Assembly (NCBI GenBank): GCA_945888455.1
Contig: CAMCZV010000001.1
Location: forward strand, 42,582-106,581
Source of the DNA: Candidatus Finniella inopinata
Lineage (GTDB): Bacteria; Pseudomonadota; Alphaproteobacteria; Holosporales; Holosporaceae
Direction of reading: 5' to 3'
Length of the DNA: 64,000 nucleotides
Part shown: positions 27,592-37,265 of the stretch, piece by piece
How the letters are laid out: each line of letters opens with the position of its first letter
Position numbering within the stretch: position 1 is the first letter of the stretch
Notes under the pieces: model-generated
Database searches by the model: none
What the model was told of the DNA's origin: nothing
The model's input: the letters and a program-made list of their open reading frames with translations, nothing else
Program-made: the position numbers and the translations under genes

Positions 27592-28709
27592 TGGTGCCAC
27601 GTTTTTCATCTATTCATTGGATTCGGCGTGCATTCTGGTGCCACAGCATTCCAAAGCTTATAGGCTCTGTGCTGGGATTATGGTGCATATTTGGTGGTAT
27701 AAATGGGGCATACACGGCCCCACCTGATGGACCAGATCAGCTGACCCTAGAGGCACAAAACGGCGTGATCTGCCATGAACCAGGAAACCTGTGGATTGCC
27801 ACAGGTCGGGTGATCCTTAGAAAAGGAGCGCTGGTGATCCAGGCCGATCGTATCGATTTGGAATTTGAACCAAAGCAACCGGACCCTTCACCATTAGGTC
27901 ACAAAAAAGATGTAAAAAATATGGAAAAATCGGGAATTCCTTTGCTCCAACCCATCTTATCTGGGCCAGTGCGCTGTGTAACGGCCACAGGAAATGTCCG
28001 CATTCATCATCCTTCTTTATCCCTATACGCCCCATGGGTACGGTATGATTTCAAAGCAGAACGTATGGATGCATTGGGGCCGGGCATTGTATTAAGCCAA
28101 AACAATCCTCAAGAAAGCAAACCCAGACGCCCTTGGGTGTTAAACTGTTCAAAATCACTGTCGTACACCCAATCCACAGGCATGATGCATGCAGACGGAA
28201 AAGTCAGGCTGGTCAGTCAAGACAAAGGACTGGAATCGGATCGGTTATGTGCCTTGTTTGGGCCCGAAAAATCACATTCGCCCAATATGTCGCCGGACAA
28301 AACACGCCTTTCCAAGGGATTGCATCCTTTTCAGGATTCCATGGATAGGGAAAACAGGCCATTGCAACTGATTTGGGCACGCAGTGATGTCAGGGTGCGT
28401 TTTTGGGACAAAGAAAAACAGATCGTCGCTGTTGCCCAATCTGCCCTGTGGAATGCCATTCATGAAAAGGGAGAAATGCGGGGAAATGTCCATATTCGCC
28501 ACAAAGATCAATACGTTCGTGCCAACAAGGCAACCCTGGACTTTTCATCCCATACCATAGGCATTATGGGGGAAAACTCTGGCACAATGGGGCAAAACTG
28601 GCTCTACAGCGGGGGTCAAAATGGGAATGACAACACGGGGCAAAAAATCTGCAACCCATCACGGGTTTATGCCCTAATTCCCACATCATTTTCTGGCAAA
28701 AAGGGATAA
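27588..28709 (+). CDS. LptA/OstA-like lipopolysaccharide transport protein, enlarged
   Basis: A 373-residue exported protein starting at ATG 27588, coupled to mraY by ATGA and directly upstream of lptB. After an N-terminal hydrophobic segment (IGSVLGLWCIFGGINGAYTA) come beta-rich OstA-type segments: GVICHEPGNLWIATGRVILR, then a second set near LNCSKSLSYTQSTGMMHADG and a third near RANKATLDFSSHTIGIMG. These fit the LptA/LptC jellyroll that carries LPS across the periplasm. Typical LptA has about 180-200 residues, so this protein is nearly double and may have extra jellyroll repeats or a long insert. The lptB neighbour strongly supports the role. Confidence 0.66.
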   Translation: MMVPRFSSIHWIRRAFWCHSIPKLIGSVLGLWCIFGGINGAYTAPPDGPDQLTLEAQNGVICHEPGNLWIATGRVILRKGALVIQADRIDLEFEPKQPDPSPLGHKKDVKNMEKSGIPLLQPILSGPVRCVTATGNVRIHHPSLSLYAPWVRYDFKAERMDALGPGIVLSQNNPQESKPRRPWVLNCSKSLSYTQSTGMMHADGKVRLVSQDKGLESDRLCALFGPEKSHSPNMSPDKTRLSKGLHPFQDSMDRENRPLQLIWARSDVRVRFWDKEKQIVAVAQSALWNAIHEKGEMRGNVHIRHKDQYVRANKATLDFSSHTIGIMGENSGTMGQNWLYSGGQNGNDNTGQKICNPSRVYALIPTSFSGKKG

Positions 28710-28711
28710 TT

Positions 28712-29452
28712 ATGCCATTAATCAGTCGTCAGATCTGCAAATCCTTTGGCCTGAAACAGGTGGTTCACGGTGTGGATTTTTATATTAAAAAGGGACAAGT
28801 TGTTGGGCTGTTTGGTGCCAATGGTGCTGGAAAGACCACATCCTTTTTAATGATGGCCGGCATTTTAAAACCCGATTCAGGTCAGATTATTTTGGGCGAT
28901 TATGATGTGACGCAATGGCCCATGTATCGCAGGGCACGATTGGGTTTGCGCTATTTGCCTCAAGAACCCTCTATTTTTAGGGGCATGAGCGTTTTTGAAA
29001 ATTTAATGGCCGTGGCAGAAGTATTGGTGGATAGACCGGTACGAAAACGGGTTGTGGAACGTTTATTGGAAGAATTCCGGCTGACCGCCATTGCCCATTC
29101 TGGGGCGAGTGTCTTGTCTGGGGGTGAACGCCGACGGGTTGAAATTGCGAGATCGTTGATTGGAAATCCTTCGTTTTTACTGTTGGATGAACCATTGGCT
29201 GGCATTGATCCCAGATCCATTGGGGAATTGGCCCAATTGATTCGACATTTGGCCCAACAGAACTTGGGCATTTTGGTGACCGATCACAATGTCAAGGATA
29301 TGTTGCCCATTGTGGATATGGCCTATGTCATGCACGAGGGGCGGGTTTTATTTTACGGAACACCCAACGATGTGGCCAATAATATGGATGTGCGCGCCCT
29401 GTACTTGGGCCAACAATTCCAAATGCCGACCCAGCCGTTGCCTGATTCATGA
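28712..29452 (+). CDS. lptB: LPS export ABC transporter ATP-binding protein
   Basis: Cytoplasmic ATPase that powers LPS extraction from the inner membrane with LptFG and LptC. The 246 residues have Walker A GANGAGKTTS, a Q-loop in YLPQEPSIFRGM, the signature LSGGERRRVEIARSL, Walker B FLLLDEPLAGIDP and the switch histidine in VTDHNVKDML. The sequence matches LptB rather than amino-acid transporter ATPases by the conserved YLPQE and VTDHNV segments. It follows the LptA-like gene by two bases; in alphaproteobacteria rpoN often comes next, but here a hairpin and tRNA-Met follow. Confidence 0.95.
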   Translation: MPLISRQICKSFGLKQVVHGVDFYIKKGQVVGLFGANGAGKTTSFLMMAGILKPDSGQIILGDYDVTQWPMYRRARLGLRYLPQEPSIFRGMSVFENLMAVAEVLVDRPVRKRVVERLLEEFRLTAIAHSGASVLSGGERRRVEIARSLIGNPSFLLLDEPLAGIDPRSIGELAQLIRHLAQQNLGILVTDHNVKDMLPIVDMAYVMHEGRVLFYGTPNDVANNMDVRALYLGQQFQMPTQPLPDS

Positions 29453-29462
29453 TGGGTTGACC

Positions 29463-29484
29463 CACCCCCCTTGAATTGGGGGTG
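29463..29484 (+). terminator. Strong GC hairpin between lptB and tRNA-Met
   Basis: CACCCCC (29463-29469) and GGGGGTG (29478-29484) form a perfect seven-base stem with a short AT loop. It starts 11 bases after the lptB stop. No T run follows, so it may be an RNA-stability or processing element rather than a classical terminator. Confidence 0.5.
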
Positions 29485-29510
29485 CGGTATGAGGCATAAT
29501 AATGGGGCAA

Positions 29511-29584
29511 GGCGGAGTAGCTCAGTTGGTTAGAGCAGCGGAATCATAATCCGCGTGTCGGGGGTTCAAGTCCCTCCTCCGCTA
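29511..29584 (+). tRNA. tRNA-Met (anticodon CAT), elongator type
   Basis: Complete cloverleaf: acceptor GGCGGAG pairs with CTCCGCT (one G-T at the end), D arm GCTC/GAGC, anticodon stem GCGGA/TCCGC with loop ATCATAA, T arm GGGGG/CTCCC-like. The sequence matches alphaproteobacterial elongator tRNA-Met; tRNA-Ile with a modified CAT anticodon is the alternative. The first pair is not mismatched C-A, so it is not the initiator. CCA is not encoded. Confidence 0.92.
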
Positions 29585-31415
<1,831 letters not shown>

Positions 31416-31417
31416 CC

Positions 31418-31714
31418 ATGTTACAATGTCGTATATGGGGAGATGGTGCGCCTATTTTTACAGGGCCAGCCCATGGAGTGCTGGTGCCTGCAGAGTCTGG
31501 AAAAATGGGGATTTTACCCGGGCATATGTCCCTAACAGGTACGGTGTTGCCTGGCATTGTCCATATTTTTTATGGAGAAAAAGCCGTATCCATTGAAATT
31601 GCCAGTGGCATTTTGTTAATCGAGGGGGACCAAGTTACCCTGATTACATCTTATGCCTCTATTCGAGAAATTGTTGACGAATGCATGGCCGATTGGATTC
31701 CCATACGATCCTAG
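31418..31714 (+). CDS. atpC: ATP synthase F1 subunit epsilon, short form
   Basis: The 98 residues match the N-terminal beta-sandwich of epsilon: GVLVPAESGKMGILPGHMSL is the signature that contacts the rotor, followed by the strands FYGEKAVSIEIASGILLIEG. Normal bacterial epsilon has about 130-140 residues with a C-terminal pair of helices that can inhibit ATP hydrolysis; here only about a dozen residues remain after the sandwich. Coupling through the rotor would remain possible, while inhibition by the helical domain would not. The stop overlaps the mutY stop on the other strand through the palindrome CTAG at 31711-31714. Confidence 0.9.
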   Translation: MLQCRIWGDGAPIFTGPAHGVLVPAESGKMGILPGHMSLTGTVLPGIVHIFYGEKAVSIEIASGILLIEGDQVTLITSYASIREIVDECMADWIPIRS

Positions 31715-33048
31715 ACCCACTCTGTATGCCTAGGCGCCATTGCGATGGTGCCACTGGATACAGAAGAACGGGCTTGATTCAGAACATTTTGCATCAATCG
31801 GGACAGTGGATATTCGTGCACACGATTCAAAGGGATCCAGCGTCCCAAAATATGGTCATGATCTTGAGATGGGGTGGGCTGGGGAACCCCCACGGGGGGC
31901 GTTTCTTTGGGCTGTGAAGTATGGGGCAATTCTTTAGGCGGTGCATCAGAATGCATGGTCTTGAATGGATGGGGCAACAGAATACCGGAATCATTCAGGG
32001 GGTTCTTGTATTCATCCGACAACAGCATGCTGGTATCACTGGGATTTGTGTATTCATCATCGAGTGAACCATTCTTTTTTCCACGAGCGCCCCAATCCAC
32101 CCAAACCTTTAAATGCAGAGTGATATGGGTAAATAAATGCACCAACGTTCCAGAAAAATCATATCCCGTTGGGTCAGGTGGGGGCTGTAATTCCCAAGAT
32201 GACCCAGGAAAACGCCACAATCCACCCAGTACCCCCCCTTCTGGCGTTGCGTGCATAAACACATGCTCTTTTTGATCATCAAAAACAACATAAACATGAC
32301 CGAACTGCTTTTTCTTTTGACTTTTAACGATTTTTGTGGGCCATTTTGTGGGTGTTCCTGTGGAAAATGCATGGCACTGATCCACCAATGGACATTGCGT
32401 ACAGGCCGGATTTTTGGTTTTACAGACGCTTGCCCCCAAATCCATCAAGGCTTGGGTATAATCTCCCCAACGGGTATCGGCCAACTGCTCGTCCGCTTTT
32501 TTCCAAACGTGTGAAACCCAATCCGGTCCATCCATGCCAAAATATCGACTGAATACCCGACGGATATTGCCATCCACCGCCACCGCCCGTTGATTTTGAG
32601 CAATGGCCGTAATGGCCGCAGCCGTATAGGGGCCAATACCAGGTAATGCTAACCACCCGTCATAAGATAGAGGTATGCCCTGATGGGCCATGATTTTTGC
32701 GGCCCTGTGTAAATGATGGGCGCGGCGATAATATCCCAATCCTTGCCACAACACCAAAACCTGGTCTATAGAAGCCTGAGCCAGATCATTCAGGGTGGGA
32801 AATGTTTGGATAAATCGATGAAAATACGGCACAACGGTGGATGCCCCCGTTTGCTGCAACATCATTTCACTGATCCAAGTGCGATAAGGTGATGGCGCCG
32901 TTTCATGATCGTTTGGTGAAATGCGCCAAGGAAAAGTGCGCTGGTTTTGATCATACCAACGCAACACATGTTCAGCGAATGCTTTTTTAAGAGGCCGAGA
33001 CCGGAATTGAACCGATTTCAAAGGATTTGCAGTCCTCTGCATAACCAT
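31711..33048 (-). CDS. mutY: A/G-specific adenine glycosylase
   Basis: Removes adenine mispaired with 8-oxoguanine. The HhH-GPD domain has the catalytic Glu in WISEMMLQQTGAST, LPGIGPYTAAAITAIA and the catalytic Asp in AVDGNIRRVFSR. The iron-sulphur loop is CKTKNPACTQCPLVDQC. A C-terminal MutT-like domain follows (VYVVFDDQKEHVFMHATPEGG) and contains a roughly 80-residue Pro/Asp-rich insertion with a near-duplicated unit (DEYTNPSDTSMLL and DEYKNPLNDSGILL). Start choice is unusual: ATG 33048 and ATG 33042 both lie inside the tRNA-Cys gene on the same strand, and a TGA at 33064-33066 closes the frame upstream. The only other candidate, a GTG at 32967, would remove the first helix. Confidence 0.9.
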   Translation of the reverse strand: MVMQRTANPLKSVQFRSRPLKKAFAEHVLRWYDQNQRTFPWRISPNDHETAPSPYRTWISEMMLQQTGASTVVPYFHRFIQTFPTLNDLAQASIDQVLVLWQGLGYYRRAHHLHRAAKIMAHQGIPLSYDGWLALPGIGPYTAAAITAIAQNQRAVAVDGNIRRVFSRYFGMDGPDWVSHVWKKADEQLADTRWGDYTQALMDLGASVCKTKNPACTQCPLVDQCHAFSTGTPTKWPTKIVKSQKKKQFGHVYVVFDDQKEHVFMHATPEGGVLGGLWRFPGSSWELQPPPDPTGYDFSGTLVHLFTHITLHLKVWVDWGARGKKNGSLDDEYTNPSDTSMLLSDEYKNPLNDSGILLPHPFKTMHSDAPPKELPHTSQPKETPPVGVPQPTPSQDHDHILGRWIPLNRVHEYPLSRLMQNVLNQARSSVSSGTIAMAPRHTEWV

Positions 33049-33062
33049 TCTGCCACTCGGCC
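32992..33062 (-). tRNA. tRNA-Cys (anticodon GCA)
   Basis: Read on the minus strand: acceptor GGCCGAG pairs with CTCGGCC, anticodon stem AGGA/TCCT with loop CTGCAAA giving GCA, T arm CGG/CCG region with TTCAATT loop. The discriminator is T (32992), the expected identity base of tRNA-Cys. CCA is not encoded. The gene overlaps the apparent 5' end of mutY on the same strand by most of its length. Confidence 0.93.
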
Positions 33063-33135
33063 ATCATTTTTTAATCTTATGTCATATCTGGTTCAGATGC
33101 AAGGGCTTATGAAACTCCCCCACCCCATTTCAGTC

Positions 33136-33240
33136 TATGGTTTTAATTCCCCTAGACAGCACACTATTGTCCTTTTGGGTCAAGCCGCCGGTATGGTTTC
33201 AATTCCGCTAGACAACACACTGCCGTCCTGTTGGGTCAAG
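33136..33240 (-). repeat. 56-bp-offset duplication of an amidase gene tail
   Basis: A 49-base segment starting TATGGTTT and ending TTGGGTCAAG occurs at 33136-33184 and again at 33192-33240 with several substitutions. On the minus strand, copy 33192-33240 encodes the last residues of the amidase (LTQQDGSVLSSGIETI), while the other copy would encode LTQKDNSVLSRGIKTI but lies past the stop and in another frame because the 56-base offset is not a multiple of three. Confidence 0.85.
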
Positions 33241-34172
33241 ATATACGGCGCCCATGGATGATGCAGCAACGAGTGTACCAATGGCCCAAAATCATATCCT
33301 TTTTTATACGCTGGACATTCTGGAAAAAAGTGCAATGCATATGCCCTTATAATCTTTAAGGTATCCGTATCCATCTTCCCCGTAACAGGACATGGTCGAT
33401 ATCCCATGATGTGAAAACAGGTTTGAATCCATGAAATCATGTCCTTCTGATTGTTTCGATCTTTTGGAAGGGGCGGGAAATCTTTTGCCAATGGCACCAG
33501 CCCTAACCCATAGCGTGCCAATGCGTCATAGGGAAAATATGGCCCAGGATCTTTTTTGTGCACATCACCAGGACGATCCCAGGCAATATCGCTGTGGGCC
33601 ACGATGGCTGAACCCACCAATTTATGCTTTTTCACCAAACCTTGTAACAAAGGGATCAGAACCTGCATCTGCCCCACAGAATATCGAAATAAATCATGGG
33701 TACCGGTTTTATAGTTTGGGGAGTTGGCGCACTCTATTCCAATGGTTGCAGAGTTCAACTTACCATCCACATCGCATGTCCAATCCTTCCATCGCCCCAG
33801 ACCAGCCTGTTTAACCCCTGTGTGGTCATCGGCCAATTGGAGCACAGGAATGCGATCCCGTCTGCCCTTGAAACGCAATACAACGTGACAAGCTTTTAAG
33901 GCGACAGGAGATAATTTTTCTGATTCGGGCAAGGATTCCTGCTGCGCCACTAAGGCTTTGGCCTCTTTTTTCAATTCACTCAATGTGGTATTTGGAATGA
34001 TATAATGGCACCCCACAGAACGATTTTGCAAAACTGAAATGGTTATAAATACGGATGACTCTGTTGGTGCATGCAAAATGATGCCCTGTATGGGTGATTG
34101 TCGACCGTTAGGATAGTGTTCTTTTAAATCTGGAAATTGACATTTTAATGGTATCGTAATCTTGTACGGCAT
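33180..34172 (-). CDS. N-acetylmuramoyl-L-alanine amidase (AmpD/amidase_2 type)
   Basis: A 330-residue cell-wall amidase related to AmpD/AmiD. The first zinc histidine is in GIILHAPTES, the catalytic Glu in IGIECANSPNY, and the third ligand region in IVAHSDIAWDRPGDVHKKDPGPYFPY, matching the H-S-D-I-A...R...K-x-D-P-G-P signature. Between residues 55 and 120 is a family-typical insertion. The C-terminus (about 250-310) looks like a peptidoglycan-binding helical domain, with MGYRPCPVTGKMDTDTLKII. No clear signal peptide is seen, so a cytoplasmic recycling role like AmpD is possible. The gene's 3' end carries a partial duplication that moved the stop codon. Confidence 0.82.
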   Translation of the reverse strand: MPYKITIPLKCQFPDLKEHYPNGRQSPIQGIILHAPTESSVFITISVLQNRSVGCHYIIPNTTLSELKKEAKALVAQQESLPESEKLSPVALKACHVVLRFKGRRDRIPVLQLADDHTGVKQAGLGRWKDWTCDVDGKLNSATIGIECANSPNYKTGTHDLFRYSVGQMQVLIPLLQGLVKKHKLVGSAIVAHSDIAWDRPGDVHKKDPGPYFPYDALARYGLGLVPLAKDFPPLPKDRNNQKDMISWIQTCFHIMGYRPCPVTGKMDTDTLKIIRAYALHFFPECPAYKKGYDFGPLVHSLLHHPWAPYILTQQDGSVLSSGIETIPAA

Positions 34173-34389
34173 GCTGTGATTTGATCTTATCCTGATGTAA
34201 TTTGGGTATCCCCTCTATTTTATATAAAGAGAAAACGGCTAATCCAAAAACGGACACCATTAGTGCCATGGGCAATATTTTAATATTTTAATGCTGTAAA
34301 AATTATACATATATCATTTTTGAACATCCTTGTACACCCTAGTGATTTTTTAAAAATCAGAGTATTATAAATAAAAAATCCCCTTTTTC

Positions 34390-34947
34390 ATGCTCTATCC
34401 GGTTTTTTTAGGCTTTTTGCTGATCATAATCGCTGGATGTCAAGGGTTAAAGCGGCCGGCTGGATTGAAAGATTCAACCATGAATCCTCGAATTGGCAGC
34501 ACCCGATGGGACCACAAATTTAATACAGTCGGTAAATTATTTGGTGATGTTGCTTTGGTATCTTCTGGTAAAAAAGAACAACCTCTGGGAATCATTTACA
34601 AAGCAATCTGGAAAGCATCCCTGCAAGTTTTACGGGGTTTTTCCTTTGAAAATGTAAATTTTACGGCTGGAACCATTATAACGCCCTGGTTTACCTTGCC
34701 TAAAAAGGCTGGAGAACGATTTCAGGTTTGCTGCAAAGTAATGGAAAATGACGATTGGGTTAAATCCATTACCGTAACCGTCAACCATCAAATCTGTATT
34801 TCTGGGCAATGGAAAGACCAATGTCCTCGTAAAAATTTGGCGTTTTATATCAAGGATGCCATCTTAACCACCGCACGACAAAACCATGTCCAATTCTTGG
34901 CCCAATTGCCCCCTGTACCCCCAAAAAATCTATTGATTCGACCCTGA
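34390..34947 (+). CDS. DUF3576-type lipoprotein
   Basis: A 185-residue lipoprotein: residues 3-16 are hydrophobic and end in the clean lipobox IAGC. The mature part has the block AIWKASLQVLRGFSFENVNF followed by TAGTIITPWFTLP, GERFQVCCKV and a C-terminal helix DAILTTARQNHVQFL. This order (xLWxAxLxTLSF...GGxIITDWY...ERFxV...AIlxxAR) is what I know of the alphaproteobacterial DUF3576 lipoproteins, which have no proven function. It is transcribed alone, divergent from the amidase. AT-rich upstream sequence from 34250 to 34385 probably holds its promoter. Confidence 0.6.
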   Translation: MLYPVFLGFLLIIIAGCQGLKRPAGLKDSTMNPRIGSTRWDHKFNTVGKLFGDVALVSSGKKEQPLGIIYKAIWKASLQVLRGFSFENVNFTAGTIITPWFTLPKKAGERFQVCCKVMENDDWVKSITVTVNHQICISGQWKDQCPRKNLAFYIKDAILTTARQNHVQFLAQLPPVPPKNLLIRP

Positions 34948-35016
34948 AATAGGCGCTGCACCTCTGTTGATATAATCACTGGTGGGCGAGCCTGATTTGT
35001 TTGAATCACCCTATTG

Positions 35017-35163
35017 TCATGCATTTTTCACGGGCGGATCATTTTGGTGCAAAGTTTTGATCGTGTGATGGGGCCATTGAGCACGTTGAACAGAATCAAA
35101 AGCAGACCACATCAGTATCATCAGTCCACAAAAGAAAAGGGCGCCTATCCAGCGGGTGTCACC
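35017..35163 (-). other. Open frame continuing in phase past the pseudopilin stop (48 codons)
   Basis: Immediately after the pseudopilin TAG, the same frame stays open for 48 codons to a TGA at 35017-35019. The translation starts with a hydrophobic stretch, RWIGALFFCGLMILMWSAF, followed by a short hydrophilic tail. It could be a small membrane protein starting at an internal ATG, the product of stop-codon readthrough, or chance. No ribosome-binding site is evident. Confidence 0.25.
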
Positions 35164-35712
35164 CTAATCCACAGGGATTTTTAAACAAAACATCCCGCCC
35201 ACCTGATCCGATTTTGAATCGATACCGTTGCCATCCTCTGTGACAATTTCCACACCATCGCCCAATCTATCCTTTAAAAGGCTGGCCTCATGGTACGTCA
35301 TAAAGGCTTTTTTACCTTTTTTACTCAAAAAAAGGTAACTTAAGCCCTCTTTCTGATCGATACATAAGTACCCACCATTGCTAAGCGCTGGGGAATATTG
35401 TTCTCCTTCGGTTTGATTGATGGATGAATGCTCCTGTGGCACGTTTTTTTTGACTTCTTTGCCCAATATTTCTGCCCATGTACACTTGGTCGAAAGGTCG
35501 GTTGAGGACAACCCCTTGTTTTTCATAAAATCAGACAAGGCTGTGGCATACTGAGAAATTTCGCCCACGGTGGCAATCACCTTGGCATCTGAAATGATTT
35601 TGCGTCCTTTGGAAACAACGCCTGATAAAAACACGCCAATGACGATCAAAACGATGGCCATTTCTATTAAACCAAGTCCTGATTCGTTTTTCCAAAACTT
35701 ACGAAAAAACAT
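35164..35712 (-). CDS. Orphan type IV pilin / type II secretion pseudopilin-like protein
   Basis: From ATG 35712 the 182-residue protein starts MFFRKFWKNESGLGLIEMAI and carries a prepilin-type leader: cleavage would fall after Gly in NESG|LGLIEM, with the conserved Glu at position +5 and a hydrophobic helix IVLIVIGVFLSGVV after it. The rest is hydrophilic with a paired cysteine pattern near the C-terminus (YLCIDQ and MFCLKI), typical of pseudopilin globular domains. No prepilin peptidase, secretin or assembly ATPase is next to it. The family member may be used by a secretion or uptake system encoded elsewhere, or be a relic. Confidence 0.75.
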   Translation of the reverse strand: MFFRKFWKNESGLGLIEMAIVLIVIGVFLSGVVSKGRKIISDAKVIATVGEISQYATALSDFMKNKGLSSTDLSTKCTWAEILGKEVKKNVPQEHSSINQTEGEQYSPALSNGGYLCIDQKEGLSYLFLSKKGKKAFMTYHEASLLKDRLGDGVEIVTEDGNGIDSKSDQVGGMFCLKIPVD

Positions 35713-36230
35713 TGTAATCCTAGTGGTATACCCAGATTTTAAGGATAAAAAACAATGTTTTTTTGGTCTAAAACGCACCGAAATTTAAATATTACAATAG
35801 CTAAAAAATTATAATGGTAAATACAGAGTTTGTCAACGGGAAAACCTGGTGCCTGCACAGTATTGTTCAGAAAGGATTCAGTGTCAAATATTGACCCGCA
35901 GACGGTGTCGTGATCATTGAAGAGCATAGGCATGAGGATGGGGTGAGGAACTCAGAGCCATGAATACAGTTTGGCCCCTTATTTATACGCCAGGTTGATC
36001 CCTATGGGCTGATCGAACAAAGGGGACAGAATCCGAACACAGAGAAACCGGTCCAATCTAAAAAGAAGCGTCATAAAGAGCGCCACCCCTGACCCAGCAC
36101 AATCAAAAAAGCCCCAATCCTAGAATAATTTTCTAGGAAAGAGGCTTTTTAATCAGAGAAAACCACCATCAATGGTTCAAACCATGACCCACGATGATTT
36201 ATTTCTCCCTATTTGCATACCGATTTTGGA
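35713..36230 (+). other. Gap between pseudopilin and outer-membrane protein genes
   Basis: About 520 bases with no convincing gene. Short frames on either strand lack ribosome-binding sites and family features. The region 35760-35830 is AT-rich and may contain the pseudopilin promoter. The central part (35840-36060) has a base composition similar to coding DNA and might be an eroded gene. A strong bidirectional terminator is at 36105-36150. Confidence 0.4.
36105..36150 (-). terminator. Bidirectional rho-independent terminator
   Basis: AAAAAAGCC (36105-36113) pairs with GGCTTTTT (36143-36150), and an inner perfect TCCTAGAA/TTCTAGGA pair (36118-36125 and 36131-36138) extends the stem. The A and T flanks let it work in both directions. 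It lies 80 bases after the stop of the minus-strand outer-membrane protein gene. Confidence 0.85.
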
Positions 36231-37265
36231 TTAGTTCGCACCAAAAGAGTATGTCAAGTTCATCATCACACCGATGGTGTTATTCTGGAACTTGATTTTA
36301 CCGCTGTCTGTAACTTGAGTTTCATTATCTGCATAGACGAAAGGAGAAACGTCGAGATCCTCTAGATTGAATGTAATCGGTGTATACATATCATAGAATA
36401 ACGTTAATCCAGCAGACAAATTATCAGAGATGTAATAGTTTGTAGCAAAACCAACGGTAAACCCTGTAGCAGTCCGTGTTTTTGTTTTAGAGTATACATA
36501 GTTTTTAATGGTCAAATCGACATTGTTATTCGTCTCTCCTGTCATGTCAACATATCCAGGTTCTGAAACATAACCACCAGTAACGTCCTGCAGATCGGTT
36601 TGCAGATAGGACAATTTAAATGGATTAAACTTCATACCCAAGAGCAAGCCAGCATTACCCCAACTGAATTCCTTGGCCAACAAGACGTTGAATCCAAATA
36701 CTGCACCACTTGTTAATTTCAACTTACCAGCATCCTGGAAGTTGCTGCTAACGCTACCAATCAATTGTGTTTCTACACTTTCAGTATCACCCGGTGTTTT
36801 TTCCACAATCTGTGATTGGAAATTGACGTTTTCTGCCTGCAAACTAGAACTCATGGAGGTGCCATTCATCATAATGAACGCAGTTCCCGTGACAGAGTAC
36901 TTGTTGCAATCAAAGAATGTCTTGTAACCAAGGTTGAAACTGGCCAAAATAGACGACATGCTCTGCCAAGGCGATAGATTTGAATAATCCAATGCTCCTC
37001 CGCTGACGTCAATTGGACCCAGACTGTCAAAAACGCCTCCCTGTACGGCTTGACTTGGATCAATGATTTCTTGTAGTTGGTCTGATATGGCGCCAGGTGT
37101 GTTCAAACCACCATCAAACTCATACACGGTGTTGGTTGGGGTTGTCATCCCGTAACCAAAACCAACGCCTACCTGGAATCCCTGCTGTCCGCAGTTCATG
37201 GCCATATCGTCTGCGTATATTACTCCGGCGCATAATGCTAATGCTAATAAAAATACTTTTTTCAT
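36231..37265 (-). CDS. Outer-membrane beta-barrel protein (unassigned family)
   Basis: The 344-residue product has a clear Sec signal peptide (MKKVFLLALALCAGVIYA, cleavage after YAD or nearby) and then alternating hydrophobic/hydrophilic strands rich in Gly, Tyr, Phe, Asn and Thr. Early strands read GFQVGVGFGYGMTTPTN, late ones NLSAGLTLFYDMYTPITFNL, and the C-terminal strand ends VMMNLTYSFGAN, close to the aromatic-ending strand recognised by the BAM complex. It resembles opacity/OmpW-like porin-type barrels in general style; I cannot name the family. A terminator follows, implying its own strong transcription unit, as expected for a major surface protein. Confidence 0.72.
   Translation of the reverse strand: MKKVFLLALALCAGVIYADDMAMNCGQQGFQVGVGFGYGMTTPTNTVYEFDGGLNTPGAISDQLQEIIDPSQAVQGGVFDSLGPIDVSGGALDYSNLSPWQSMSSILASFNLGYKTFFDCNKYSVTGTAFIMMNGTSMSSSLQAENVNFQSQIVEKTPGDTESVETQLIGSVSSNFQDAGKLKLTSGAVFGFNVLLAKEFSWGNAGLLLGMKFNPFKLSYLQTDLQDVTGGYVSEPGYVDMTGETNNNVDLTIKNYVYSKTKTRTATGFTVGFATNYYISDNLSAGLTLFYDMYTPITFNLEDLDVSPFVYADNETQVTDSGKIKFQNNTIGVMMNLTYSFGAN

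Noticed and set aside
35739-35933. Minus-strand frame of 64 codons upstream of the pseudopilin
   Set aside because: It overlaps the pseudopilin start on the same strand and has no ribosome-binding site or recognisable feature.
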